Origin: CAWJFJ01 sp963800065
Lineage (GTDB): Bacteria > Actinomycetota > Acidimicrobiia > Acidimicrobiales > UBA8190
Direction of reading: 5' to 3'
NCBI GenBank assembly: GCA_963800065.1
Contig: CAWCZO010000008.1
Coordinates: 992,001-1,056,000 of the forward strand
Length of the DNA stretch: 64,000 nucleotides
Position numbers and translations under genes: made by a program. Below the pieces are notes generated by a model. It saw only the letters and a list, made by a program, of their open reading frames with translations, did not search any database and was not told where the DNA came from. Shown in pieces: positions 34,673-43,850 of the stretch (positions are counted from its first letter, which is position 1; every line of letters starts with the position of its first letter).

Positions 34673-35860
34673 GTGATAGAGCAACGGTATCTTCCCAGCG
34701 GAGACGAGGCAGGGTCTGCGCCCGAAGACCGGCCGTTCAGGCCGGACATCGAGGGACTCCGTGCCGTCGCCGTTCTCCTCGTCGTGCTCTTCCATGTGGG
34801 GATCTCACAGGTGGGCGGCGGGTTCGTGGGTGTCGATGTCTTCTTCGTGATCTCGGGTTTCGTCATCACCGGCCTGCTGCTTCGCGAGCGGAAAGCCACT
34901 GGTCGCACGGCGTTCTTCACCTTCTACGCTCGACGGGCCCGGCGGATCCTGCCGGCGGCCCTGTTGGTCATAGTGGTGTCGATCGTCGCTGCCCGTATCT
35001 TCGTGGGTGCCACGGATGCGCACCTCTTCGCCAGTGACGGGTTATGGACGGCGTTGTTTCTCGGCAATGTGCATTTCAGCCACGTCTACCCCAACCTTCT
35101 CACCACCCGTCCGGCCTCTCCCCTCCAGCAGTACTGGTCGCTGGCCGTCGAGGAACAGTTCTATCTGGTCTATCCCGCTCTCTTCGTCGTCCTTCTGGCC
35201 ATGCGCGGAACGTGGTCACCGCGAAAGCGTCTCGCCTATGGCTTGAGTGGTGTCATCGTCGTCTCGTTCCTGGCGTCAGTGGCGACAACCAAGGTGGGTC
35301 AGCTTGCCGCCTACGACTCGCCGTTCACCCGTGCCTGGGAGCTGGCACTCGGTGCCCTCGTGGCGGTGGGTGCCGTCGAACTGGCGAAGCTCCCCAAGGC
35401 GGCGGCGGCGGCGATGACGTGGATCGGACTGGCCGCCATCGGGTTCAGTGCGGCGACGTTCACGATCCGGACGGACTATCCGGGAGCGGCGGCGGCCATC
35501 CCGGTGCTGGGAGCCGCGCTCGTCATCGCCGGCGGGACGGCCGCACCTCGGGCGGGGGCGGAAGTGCTCCTGCGTCTCTTCCCGTTCCGATGGATCGGCC
35601 GGTGGTCGTACTCCTGGTACCTCTGGCACTGGCCTCTGCTCGTCCTCGTCGCCGAGCATGCCCATACCACCGTCGGCGCCCACTCGGTCGCCGAGAACCT
35701 TCTCTTGGTCACCATCGCCCTGGCCCTGGCGGCTGGTACGTACTTCGCTGTCGAGAACCCGATCCGACATTCCGGAGCACTCACCCGAAGACCGGGGGCC
35801 AGCCTGATCGGCGCGGCGGCACTCATCGCCTCCTGTGTCGCACTCACCTTCGCCTTCTAG
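34673..35860 (+). CDS. Acyltransferase 3 (OafA/YrhL-like), C-terminus probably lost
   Basis: 395 residues from GTG 34673. RPDIEGLRAVAVLLVVLFHVG, GGFVGVDVFFVISGFVITGLL, FYARRARRILPAAL, QYWSLAVEEQFYLVYP and SYSWYLWHWPLLVLVAE mark a multi-span O-acyltransferase with ~10 membrane helices that decorates envelope sugars. Relatives with this N-terminus normally continue into a periplasmic SGNH hydrolase domain (~650-700 residues in all); here the protein stops right after the last helix, inside a 23-bp tandem repeat. The core may still act. Base composition looks less GC-rich than neighbours by eye. Bracketed by duplicated DNA, it may be acquired or rearranged. Confidence 0.8.
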   Translation: MIEQRYLPSGDEAGSAPEDRPFRPDIEGLRAVAVLLVVLFHVGISQVGGGFVGVDVFFVISGFVITGLLLRERKATGRTAFFTFYARRARRILPAALLVIVVSIVAARIFVGATDAHLFASDGLWTALFLGNVHFSHVYPNLLTTRPASPLQQYWSLAVEEQFYLVYPALFVVLLAMRGTWSPRKRLAYGLSGVIVVSFLASVATTKVGQLAAYDSPFTRAWELALGALVAVGAVELAKLPKAAAAAMTWIGLAAIGFSAATFTIRTDYPGAAAAIPVLGAALVIAGGTAAPRAGAEVLLRLFPFRWIGRWSYSWYLWHWPLLVLVAEHAHTTVGAHSVAENLLLVTIALALAAGTYFAVENPIRHSGALTRRPGASLIGAAALIASCVALTFAF

Positions 35861-35904
35861 TCGTCCTCACTTTCGCCTTCTAGTCGTCCTCACCTTCGCC
35901 TTCC
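35843..35904. repeat. 23-bp tandem repeat (about 2.7 copies) over the acyltransferase stop
   Basis: Units begin at 35843, 35866 and 35889, each opening CTCACCTTCGCCTTC (second copy has T for C at one position) and continuing TAGTCGTC. The TAG in the first unit is the acyltransferase stop. Because 23 is not a multiple of 3, each copy shifts the frame, so the array itself could have ended the reading frame. Confidence 0.75.
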
Positions 35905-35923
35905 AGCGGTCAGGAGCGGTGGG

Positions 35924-35976
35924 CGCCGTCTCACGGTCCGGGGAAGGCCCGGGCAAAGGCGCGGGCCAGACCGGTG
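35924..35976. repeat. Direct-repeat partner of 34411-34452
   Basis: The last ~46 bases of the MDMPI-like gene and 7 bases beyond its stop form the intact copy of the imperfect direct repeat that also lies at 34411-34452. Same orientation, about 1.5 kb apart, with the acyltransferase between them. Confidence 0.6.
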
Positions 35977-36743
35977 TCGCCCGCCAGGGTGAGGGCCTGT
36001 CGCGGGGGCCGGCCCAGCAGAAGGGCCAACAGGTCGCGGGAGCTGCCTTCGATGACGGCATCGGCCACCGTGCCCTCTTCGGCGGGCTCGACGGTCACCG
36101 TCCGGCCGTCGGTGGCGATCACGGTGCCCGGCCCGTCGACGACGGCGAACAGCCACGAGCCGGTGACGGCGGTGTCGATCGACCGGTGGTTGCTGCGGCG
36201 TGTCGTCAACCAACCCAGACGCACCGGAAGGGCGTGGTCGACGAAGACGTCGCTCCAGTCGTCGAGACCGAGATCGAGATCGGTCCCGTGCACCTCGACC
36301 TCGGTGAGCCGCATCATGGCCACCAGTCCGATCGTGGTGCGGCCCAGATCCGGATTCCCCGCCGGCTCCTCGACGGCCGTCTCCCACTGCGGTGGCGACA
36401 GCCGGGCCCACAACTCGTGCAGCCGCTCGCTCTGCCCGGCCAGGGAACCGACGACGTCGGCCCGCTCCTCGCCCTCACCCGGTCGCAGTGTGCCCGGCCT
36501 CTGGCGTGACCGCCCGCCCGGGTAGAACGACGTCGGCCTCCCGGCCAGCGCGTCGGTCGTCAGTCGCAGTGACGCCACCGCTCCGTAACGCAGGTGACAG
36601 GCGATCGTCAGCCGGGTCCACCCGGTCAGCGAGGAGGACCCGTCCAACGCCTCCGGACCGACCGCCGCCAGGGCGGCCACCACGTCGGCCGTCCGCCGCC
36701 GGGCCGCCTCCGAGAGCACCGGGCCCGACGACGATGCGTCCAC
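35931..36743 (-). CDS. Maleylpyruvate isomerase-family protein (MDMPI/DinB-like)
   Basis: 270 residues from GTG 36743. N-terminal DinB-like helical bundle with LTGWTRLTIACHLRYGAVA (metal-binding His in a helix), LHELWARLSPPQWETAV and RLTEVEVHGTDLDLGLDDWS with the His-x(n)-His pattern of mycothiol-dependent isomerases (TIGR03083 type), then an SCP2-like C-terminal domain (TGSWLFAVVDG...GSSRDLLALLLGR). These enzymes use mycothiol as cofactor; the substrate here is unknown. Its 3' tail is duplicated at 34411. Intact length. Confidence 0.78.
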   Translation of the reverse strand: MDASSSGPVLSEAARRRTADVVAALAAVGPEALDGSSSLTGWTRLTIACHLRYGAVASLRLTTDALAGRPTSFYPGGRSRQRPGTLRPGEGEERADVVGSLAGQSERLHELWARLSPPQWETAVEEPAGNPDLGRTTIGLVAMMRLTEVEVHGTDLDLGLDDWSDVFVDHALPVRLGWLTTRRSNHRSIDTAVTGSWLFAVVDGPGTVIATDGRTVTVEPAEEGTVADAVIEGSSRDLLALLLGRPPRQALTLAGDTGLARAFARAFPGP

Positions 36744-36774
36744 CGCTTCAGCTTGGCACGCCCGTCGCCGCGCT

Positions 36775-36990
36775 CTACCCGTCGGCGTCCTCGTCCATCC
36801 CCCGCAGCAGGACGACGGCCTTGTCGACGGCGCGTCGGGCGCGCGACAGGCGCTTCTCCTCGGCCACCAGGGCCGGAGCGGGGACACCGCGACCGGCCGA
36901 GGACGACGCCTGGCGCAGCCGGTCGAAGGCCAGATCGCCCAGCTCCTCGGACAGCTGGGCCAGACGGTCGGCCAGATCCTCGACGCCCAT
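36775..36990 (-). CDS. Small helical hypothetical protein
   Basis: 71 residues from ATG 36990: MGVEDLADRLAQLSEELGDL, then a linker and EEKRLSRARRAVDKAVVLLRGMDE. All-helical, probably an antiparallel pair or coiled coil, soluble, charged. It follows the acyl-CoA synthetase by 8 bases and precedes the MDMPI gene by 31, in one minus-strand group. No family recognised. Confidence 0.6.
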   Translation of the reverse strand: MGVEDLADRLAQLSEELGDLAFDRLRQASSSAGRGVPAPALVAEEKRLSRARRAVDKAVVLLRGMDEDADG

Positions 36991-36998
36991 CCGACAGC

Positions 36999-38633
36999 TC
37001 AGTCGCCGCGTGGCGGCGTGCCGACCTCGAGGATCTCGATGGTCCCGTCCGACACCTGGGTCCGCAAGGCCTTCTTGTCGAACTTCCCCACGCTCGTCTT
37101 GGGCAGCTCGTCGACGAAGGCCCACCGCTCCGGGAGCCACCACCGGGCCACCCGGCCACCCAGGAACTCGACCAGGACCTCGGGTTCGGGACGGGCCTGG
37201 CCCGGCCCGGCGACCACCACCACCAACGGCCGCTCGTCCCATTTGGGGTCGGGCACGCCGATGACGGCCGCCTCGAACACGGCCGGATGGGCCATCACCT
37301 CGTTCTCGAGCTCGACCGACGAGATCCACTCGCCACCCGACTTGATGACGTCCTTCGTCCGGTCCGAGATCTGCATGAACCCCCGCTCGTCCATCCACCC
37401 CACGTCACCGGTCCGCAGCCAACCGTCGTGGAACCGGTCGGGGGCGGGGTCGCCGTAGTAGGAGCCGGTGACCCACGGCCCGCGTGCCTCGAACTCACCC
37501 ACCGAGTGCCCGTCGGCCGGCAGCGTGGTCCCGTCGTCGGCCACCACCCGGATCTCGACGCCGGCCAGGACCCGTCCCGTCCTGGCCCGCCAGTCCATGG
37601 CCTGGGCGTCGCCCACCCCCTTGGGCGGGAAGGCCATGGCGCAGACGGGACTGGTCTCGGTCATCCCCCAGCCCTGGATCATCTCGACCTCGAAGCGGTC
37701 CCGATAGGCCTCCATCAGGGTCCGGGGCACGGCCGACCCGCCGGCCGTCACCATCCGCAGCGACTCGAGGTCGACATCGTGGGACTGGCTGTAGCGCAGG
37801 AGGTCGTTCCAGATGGTGGGCACCCCCAGCGACAGCGTCGGGCGGAGTTCGGCGAACATCCGGGCCAACGGTTCGGCCTGGAGGAAGCGCTCGGGCAGGA
37901 TCAGGTCGGTCCCGGCCATGAAGGCGGTGTACGGCATCCCCCAGGCGTTGGCGTGGAACATGGGCACGATCACTAGGACGCGATCGTTCTCCGTCGCCCC
38001 CAGGGCGTTGGCCGACATGCCGGCGAAGGAGTGCAGCCACGTCGAGCGGTGGCTGTAGACGACGCCCTTGGGGTTGCCGGTGGTCCCGCTCGTGTAACAC
38101 ATGGCCGCCGCCTGGCGCTCGTCGAGCCGGGGCCAGTCGTACCCGGCGTCCTCGGCCCCGATGAGTTCTTCGTACCGCAGGGTGGGACCGAGGGCGTCGG
38201 TGTCGCCGTCGCCCACCACGATCAGGTGCTCGATCGTGGGGCACTGGTGGCGGACCTTGGCCAACAGCGGCGCCAGCGAGGCGTCGACGATCACCACCTT
38301 GTCCTCGGCATGGTTCACCACGTAGGCCAGCTGCTCGGGGAAGAGCCTGATGTTCAGGGTGTGGAGAACGGCTCCCATGGAGGGAACGGCCAGATAGGCC
38401 TCCAGGTGCTCCTGGTCGTTCCAGGCGAAGGTCCCCACCCGGTCCCCGTCGCCCACCCCCAGGCGCCGCAGGGCGGCGGCCAAGCGTTCGGCCCGTCCCG
38501 CCACCTGGGCGAAGGTGGACCGCCGGTCCCCGCCGGGCTCGACCGTGATGACCTCGCTCCCGCCGTACACCCGCTGGCCGTGCCGGAGGATGCCGCTGAT
38601 GAGCAGGGGACCGTCCTGCATGGTGCTCCGCAT
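36999..38633 (-). CDS. Long-chain fatty-acid--CoA ligase-like AMP-binding enzyme
   Basis: 544 residues of the ANL superfamily. AMP-binding signature MCYTSGTTGNPKGVVYSHRS, A5 region QGWGMTETSP, A7/A8 DGWLRTGDVGWMDERGFMQISDRTKDVIKSGGEWIS, and the C-terminal Lys motif LPKTSVGKFDKKALR. The gene looks like actinobacterial FadD/medium-to-long-chain acyl-CoA synthetases. Start ATG 38633 (next Met 38621 also possible); the longer frame upstream lacks support. Acyl substrate cannot be told from sequence. Confidence 0.88.
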   Translation of the reverse strand: MRSTMQDGPLLISGILRHGQRVYGGSEVITVEPGGDRRSTFAQVAGRAERLAAALRRLGVGDGDRVGTFAWNDQEHLEAYLAVPSMGAVLHTLNIRLFPEQLAYVVNHAEDKVVIVDASLAPLLAKVRHQCPTIEHLIVVGDGDTDALGPTLRYEELIGAEDAGYDWPRLDERQAAAMCYTSGTTGNPKGVVYSHRSTWLHSFAGMSANALGATENDRVLVIVPMFHANAWGMPYTAFMAGTDLILPERFLQAEPLARMFAELRPTLSLGVPTIWNDLLRYSQSHDVDLESLRMVTAGGSAVPRTLMEAYRDRFEVEMIQGWGMTETSPVCAMAFPPKGVGDAQAMDWRARTGRVLAGVEIRVVADDGTTLPADGHSVGEFEARGPWVTGSYYGDPAPDRFHDGWLRTGDVGWMDERGFMQISDRTKDVIKSGGEWISSVELENEVMAHPAVFEAAVIGVPDPKWDERPLVVVVAGPGQARPEPEVLVEFLGGRVARWWLPERWAFVDELPKTSVGKFDKKALRTQVSDGTIEILEVGTPPRGD

Positions 38634-38674
38634 GGCCGGAGCATACGGCACGACCCCTCCGGCGGACGGGGCCC

Positions 38675-38875
38675 TCAGGAACGGGTCAGGGGCGAAAACG
38701 ACCGCTGGCGGCGGGGGTTCATGGCCAGGTGGAGACCGAGCCAGACGAGTGACCACCCGATCCGCTGGCGGACCCGGGGTCCGGGGGCGTCGGGCGTCCG
38801 CGGGATGCGAGCCGCCTCGAGGAACTCGCGCTGGTGTTCCTTCCCGAGCTGCTGCAGGAGCGAGGGGTTGACCAT
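38675..38875 (-). CDS. Small hypothetical protein
   Basis: 66 residues from ATG 38875: MVNPSLLQQLGKEHQREFLEA, a Pro-rich turn, a moderately hydrophobic helix IGWSLVWLGLHLAM and a basic tail. The form (short helix, weak membrane helix, Arg-rich end) recurs in actinobacterial proteins of unknown role. TAGGTT on its strand ends 7 bases before the ATG, suggesting a leaderless transcript from the region shared with the WYL regulator. Confidence 0.6.
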   Translation of the reverse strand: MVNPSLLQQLGKEHQREFLEAARIPRTPDAPGPRVRQRIGWSLVWLGLHLAMNPRRQRSFSPLTRS

Positions 38876-38936
38876 GTGGTGAAACCTAGCCACCAATGCG
38901 GACAGATTTAGTCCGCAATAGGACGATAATGGGTCC
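38876..38936. promoter_or_regulatory. Divergent promoter with 21-bp palindromic operator
   Basis: TGCGGAC (38897-38903), seven bases, GTCCGCA (38911-38917) is a perfect inverted repeat between divergent genes. Plus-strand GATAAT (38925-38930) ends 6 bases before the regulator ATG; minus-strand TAGGTT (38888-38883) ends 7 bases before the other ATG. The palindrome lies between the two -10 elements, at or near -35 of the plus promoter, as expected for an autoregulatory repressor site. Confidence 0.6.
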
Positions 38937-39914
38937 ATGGCCGACCCGGCAGCCCGCCTCCTCCGACTTCTCGGACTGCTCCAGCGACGCACCGCCTGGA
39001 GCGGGGCCGACCTGGCCGAGCGCCTCGAGGTGGACACCCGCACAATCCGGCGCGACGTGGACCGGCTCCGGTTCCTCGGGTACCAGGTCCACGGCGTCCC
39101 CGGGGTCGGCGGCGGTTACCGGCTGGGCGGCGGGACCGACGTGCCCCCTCTGCTGTTCGACGATGACGAGGCCATGGCCGTCGCCGTCGTCCTCGGCGTG
39201 TCGGCCGTGACGGCCGTCCCCGGTGTCGAACGGGGCGCCCTGGCGGCCCTGGCCAAGCTGGACCGGCTCCTCCCCCAGCGGCTCCGGACACAGCTGGCCG
39301 CTCTGCGGGCGGCCACCGTCTCTCTCTACTCCGACGTGGCGCCCACCGAGCTCGTCTCCACCGAGAGCCTCATCGGGTTGGCCCAGGCCTGCGACAACCA
39401 CCAGCTGGCCACCTTCGCCTACCGCGCCCAGGACGGTCGCCACAGCGAGCGACGCGTCGAGCCGCACCGTCTGGTGGCCACCGACCGGCGCTGGTATCTG
39501 GTCGCCTACGACCTCGACCGCCAGGACTGGCGGACCTTCCGGGTGGACCGGGCCGCCTCGGTGAGCGTCGTCGGCCACACCTTCGTCCCCCGACGGCTCG
39601 ACGACCCGGCCCGGATGGTGGCCGAGGCGATCAGCACGGCCGGCTACGAACACAAGGCCGTCATCCGCTTCCTGGCGCCGACCGCGGAGGTGAGGAGACT
39701 CATTCCCCCCTACATCGGTATCGCCGAACCCGAGGGCGGCCACACCCGGGTGGAATTGGGGTTCGACGACGTCGACTGGCTGGCCGGTTACGTGATCGGC
39801 CTCGGTCTCGATTTCGAGGTGATCGAGCCCGCCGACCTGCGGCTCTCCCTTTCGGATCTGGGCGGTCGCCTGCAGCGGGTCCACTGGGGAGCTCCAGCCG
39901 GGGCCGCCCCGTAA
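38937..39914 (+). CDS. WYL-domain transcriptional regulator
   Basis: 325 residues. Winged-helix HTH at 3-60 (RLLRLLGLLQRRTAWSGADL, EVDTRTIRRDVDRLRFLGY), wing GVGGGYRLGGG, and a WYL domain at ~140-230 (ATFAYRAQDGR..RRVEPHRLVATDRRWYLVAYDLDRQDWRTFRVDR). WYL domains sense ligands, sometimes nucleic acids or nucleotides. It is a single protein, not a PafB/PafC pair. Leaderless start at ATG 38937. The upstream palindrome suggests autoregulation. It lies 12 bases before the ABC transporter permease and may control it. Confidence 0.88.
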   Translation: MADPAARLLRLLGLLQRRTAWSGADLAERLEVDTRTIRRDVDRLRFLGYQVHGVPGVGGGYRLGGGTDVPPLLFDDDEAMAVAVVLGVSAVTAVPGVERGALAALAKLDRLLPQRLRTQLAALRAATVSLYSDVAPTELVSTESLIGLAQACDNHQLATFAYRAQDGRHSERRVEPHRLVATDRRWYLVAYDLDRQDWRTFRVDRAASVSVVGHTFVPRRLDDPARMVAEAISTAGYEHKAVIRFLAPTAEVRRLIPPYIGIAEPEGGHTRVELGFDDVDWLAGYVIGLGLDFEVIEPADLRLSLSDLGGRLQRVHWGAPAGAAP

Positions 39915-39926
39915 GCTTCGGCGGCC

Positions 39927-42900
39927 GTGGCTAGGGACGACCGTCGAACCCGCTTGGCCCTGATCGTCGGTGGTCTGCGGTGGCGGGCGGCGGGCTCGCT
40001 GTGCATGCTCCTCGTGGCCATCGGGGCCATCGCCGCCGGCACCTTCGGGCCCATCTATCTGGAGCAGACCGATCATTCCGTCCTGCTGTCGACGCTGCGG
40101 GCGGCACCGGCCGGCAACAGCGGCATCACCCTCATCCCATCAGGCCGCCAGGATCAGTTCCGGCGCCTCGTCACGGCCAGCGACCAGGCGACGCCGGCCT
40201 TCGGTGGCCGACGTTTCTTCGGCCCGTCCATCGTCACGGCGGACCTCGGGGTCACGGCCACGTCCCTCACCACCGGTCAGGCCTACCAGTCCGACCTCGT
40301 GGCCCGCACCGGCGTCTGCCGGAACCTGCTGTTCCGGGACGGCCGCTGTCCGGTCTCGCCCGGGTCGGTCGCCCTGAGTACCCGCAGCGCCCGGGCGCTG
40401 GGACTGGCTGTCGGTGACTCGTTGACCCTCTCGGTGGCGCGTGACCGAGAGCGGATCGACCTCACCGTCTCGGGACTCTTCGAGCCCGGCGATCCTCAGG
40501 CCCCGTACTGGTGGGGAGACGAATTATTTCCCCCAGGGTCTGGGGTTCAGCGCCGCGAAACCCCTCCTCGACGATTTCTTCGCCAGCCAGCAGACGGTGC
40601 TGGCCGTGGCACCCGCCGACCAGGTCGCCCTCATGGCGCAGCGACCACTGGTGAGCGGCGCCCTGGTGACCGGGAACGTCGGAGACTTCGAGAGCTCCCT
40701 GGCCAGATTCGAGAGCCGAGCCGGCACGCGAGACGGAGTGGGGGTGAGCAGCCAGATCGTCAGCTTGCTCAGCCGAGCGGCACACGACGAACACACCGCC
40801 GCCACCATCGTGGTCGTCGTCGACCTCCAATTGGTCCTTCTCTCCCTCCTCGTTCTCTACTTCGTGGCGGCCCGCACCGCCGAGGCCCGTGCGCCCGACG
40901 TCCGTTTGGCCGAGCTACGCGGGTTCCCGCCCGGCGGCGCCGCCGCCGTGGCGCTCCTCGAGCCCGTGGCCGTCCTGGTCCTGGCGTTCCCCGTCGGCAT
41001 CGCCGTGGCCTGGGTCGCCGTGGCGGCCGTCACCCCCCACCTCTTCGTCGGGGTCGGGACGCCGACCGTCGGGCTCCTGGCCCTGGGGGCGGCCGTCTCA
41101 TCGTTGGCGGCGGGCGTGCTGGCGACGGTGCTCGGGGCGAGGGAGCTGATCTTTGGAGGAGGCCCACCACGCCGGGGCCGCCGTGGGGAAGGGATCGCTC
41201 TCGCCGTCGACGCCGTGGCCGTCACGCTGGCCGTCGTCGCCTTCGTCGAGGTGGCGGCCGGTGGCGTCGCCAGCGGTTCCCACACCGATCCCCTGGCCGC
41301 CTTCGCCCCCGGTCTGCTGGCCTTCGGACTGGGTGTCCTGGCCGCCCGCCTCCTACCCCTGGCGTCGCGGTTGGCCGTCACCGTCACCCGGGGATCGCCA
41401 TGGGTGGGGACCTCCATGGCCGTGCGACGGGTGGCCCGTCGCACCCAGCTCTCCCGTCACGTCGTCCTCGTATCCCTGTCCGTCGGCCTGGCCACCTTCG
41501 CCGTGGCCGGCTGGGCCATCGCCGGGCACAACCGAACCCTCGACGCCGATCTCGACATCGGAGCGTCACGCGTCCTGCTCGTCCGGGTGCCCCCCGGTGT
41601 CAACTTCCTGTCCGCCGTGCGCCGGGCGGACCCCGGTGCCACGCGGGCGATGGCCGTCGTCATCGAGAGAGCCCCTGATGGCTTGCTGATGGCCGTGGAC
41701 GCCGCCCGGTTGGCCGACGTCGCTTCGTGGCCCTCCACCCTGACCACCAGGAGCGTCTCGTCGATAGCCCGCCTGATCGCTCCTCCCACGGCACCGGTGG
41801 TGACCGTCTCCGGAGCCGCCCTGCGCGTGTCGGTCGACGTCTCCGGCCACGCCGACCCCGCAACCGGGCTCCAGGCCGTCGTCTTCGACAATTCCTTCCA
41901 GACCCTCTCGACCGTGGATCTCGGTTCTCTCCAGGCGGGCCGGCACGCCTATCAGGGTTCCCTGGCCGGGGATTGTCCCCAGACGTGCCGACTCGTCGAT
42001 CTGGGCGTGACCTGGTCCGCGCCGGGGAACGCGCCTCAACAGAGTGCCGAGGTGGCGCTCCGGGTGACGGCGCTGGCCGACCGTTCGGACGGCGGGTCCT
42101 GGTCGACGGTCAGGACCGGACTGGGCGATCGCCACGACTGGGACACCGGCTCCGGGGTGGTGGCCGTCGGCCATGGCGGCGCCGCTCTCGCCGTCGATGT
42201 CACGGTGGACGCCGACGGCGCGCCGGCGACGTTCGGACCGGCCGACGTCCCCGGGACCCTGCCCGCCGTGGTCACCGGATCGGGCACCACGACCGTGGGT
42301 CTCGACGGGGCCACCATCGCCATCAGGCCGGCCGTCGTGGTGGAGGCTCTGCCCGTGATCGGCGCCGGCGACGGGGCCACGATGGTCGATCTCCCCTTGG
42401 CCGAGCGTCTCCAATCGGGACCCATGTTGAACGCCACTCCCGAGGTCTGGTTGGCCCCCGGTCCCGATGGCGGCATCGTCCAACGTCTCCGACACGACGG
42501 GATCGTCGTCACCGACGTGGAGTCGGTGACGGACAAGGTGACCCAGCTCTCCCGGGGCGGGGTCTCCCTGGCGTACCAGCTCTTCCTGCTCGCCGGCATC
42601 GCCGCCGCCGTCCTGGCGGTGGGCTCGACGGTCTTCGCCGTGTCGGTCGCCGCCCGGCGTCGCACCACCGACCTCGCCTCGCTCAGGGCCGTGGGGATCG
42701 GACAACGGACGCTGCGACGCTCTCTGCTCCTCGAACAGGCCCTCGTCCTCGCCGTCGGCGTGGTGGCCGGCGCCGTGGCCGGCGTGGTCGCCACCGTGGT
42801 GGCACTTCCCTCGGTTCCCGAGAACTTCGCCGCTGGGCCCGCGCCGCCGCTCGACTTCGCCCTACCGGTCGCCGCCGTCGGGGTCGTCATCCTGGCCGTG

Positions 42901-42987
42901 GTCCTCTCCCTGGCCACCACCATCGCCGTGGCCGCCCGCCTGGTCGTGAGCCGGGCGTCGGCCGACGCTCTGGGAGGCGGGGCGTGA
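39927..42987 (+). CDS. Large FtsX-type ABC transporter permease, one-base frameshift
   Basis: Full product would be ~1,019 residues. The N-terminus (ARDDRRTRLALIVGG; membrane helix AAGSLCMLLVAIGAIAAGTFG; extracellular core) is in one frame up to YWWGDELF; from FPQGLGFSAAKPLL onward it is in the next. Dropping one C from the five-C run at 40530-40534 restores the frame. Then come three helices, a linker, a second helix-core-three-helix half (FLLAGIAAAVLAVGSTVFAV; LLLEQALVLAVGVVAGAVAGVVATVV), i.e. two fused FtsX halves with ~8 helices. Start GTG 39927. It overlaps the first ATPase by 4 bases. Substrate unknown; may move lipids or peptides or transmit force like MacB/FtsX. Confidence 0.8.
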
Positions 42988-43850
42988 CGGGCACCGCCGG
43001 CCCCGGGCCGTCGGGGGGCGTCGACGTCCACGTCACCGGGCTCGTCCATCTCTACGAGCACGAGGGGGCCGACATCGTGGCGCTGCGCAGTGTCGATCTC
43101 GACATCGCCGCCGGCGAGATGCTGGCCCTGCTCGGACCGTCGGGCATGGGCAAATCCACCCTGCTCAAACTGCTGGCCGGGCTCATCCGCCCCTCGGCCG
43201 GACAGATCTGGGTCGGCGACGCCGAGCTGAGCCGTTTGAGCGGGAGACAGTGCCGCGAACTACGGGCCACCGAGGTGGCGTACGTCCTCCAGGAGACGGG
43301 GAACAACCTCCTCCCCTTCGCCACCGCCGCCCAGAACGTGTGGTTCGCCCAGCAGGGTGGTCGACGGCAGCGGCGGCAGCCGCCTCCCGACCCGGTCGAC
43401 CTGCTCGGGAGACTGGGCCTGTCCGCCATCGCCCACCGGCGGGTGGCCGAACTGCCCCGAGGCGAGCAGCAGCAGGTGGCCCTGGTCGCCGGCGTGGGAT
43501 CCTCGCCCCGTCTGCTGCTGGCCGACGAGCCCACCAGCCAACTCGAATCGGCGGCCAGCGCCAAGGTGGTCTCACTCCTCCAGACCATCAACGCCCGGCT
43601 GGGGACGACCATCGTGCTGGTCACCCACGACCCCGATGTGGCGGCCGCCTTCCCCCGATCGGTCATCATCCGCGACGGTCGGGTGGGCGCCGAGGGTCGA
43701 CGCGGCGAACAGTTCGCCGTCATCGACGGCAGCGGTTCTCTCCAGCTCCCCCCCGACGTCCTCGAGAGGTTCCCACCCTCGACGCGCCTGCGCGTCCTGC
43801 GCCACGAGGATGGCATCGACCTCCGGCCCGTGGACGGACCCGACCGGTGA
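42984..43850 (+). CDS. ABC transporter ATPase with degenerate signature motif
   Basis: 288 residues. Walker A GPSGMGKST (51-59), Q-loop YVLQETGNN, Walker B LLLADEPT and H-loop His215 (LVTHDPD) are intact, but the signature LSGGQ reads LPRGE (157-161) and the D-loop reads SQLE. A ~70-residue C-terminal extension (IIRDGRVGAEGRRGEQFAVID and beyond) is unusual for MacB/LolD-type ATPases. GTG 42984 overlaps the permease stop as GTGA. Likely the first half of a heterodimeric NBD pair with the next gene. Confidence 0.88.
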   Translation: MTGTAGPGPSGGVDVHVTGLVHLYEHEGADIVALRSVDLDIAAGEMLALLGPSGMGKSTLLKLLAGLIRPSAGQIWVGDAELSRLSGRQCRELRATEVAYVLQETGNNLLPFATAAQNVWFAQQGGRRQRRQPPPDPVDLLGRLGLSAIAHRRVAELPRGEQQQVALVAGVGSSPRLLLADEPTSQLESAASAKVVSLLQTINARLGTTIVLVTHDPDVAAAFPRSVIIRDGRVGAEGRRGEQFAVIDGSGSLQLPPDVLERFPPSTRLRVLRHEDGIDLRPVDGPDR

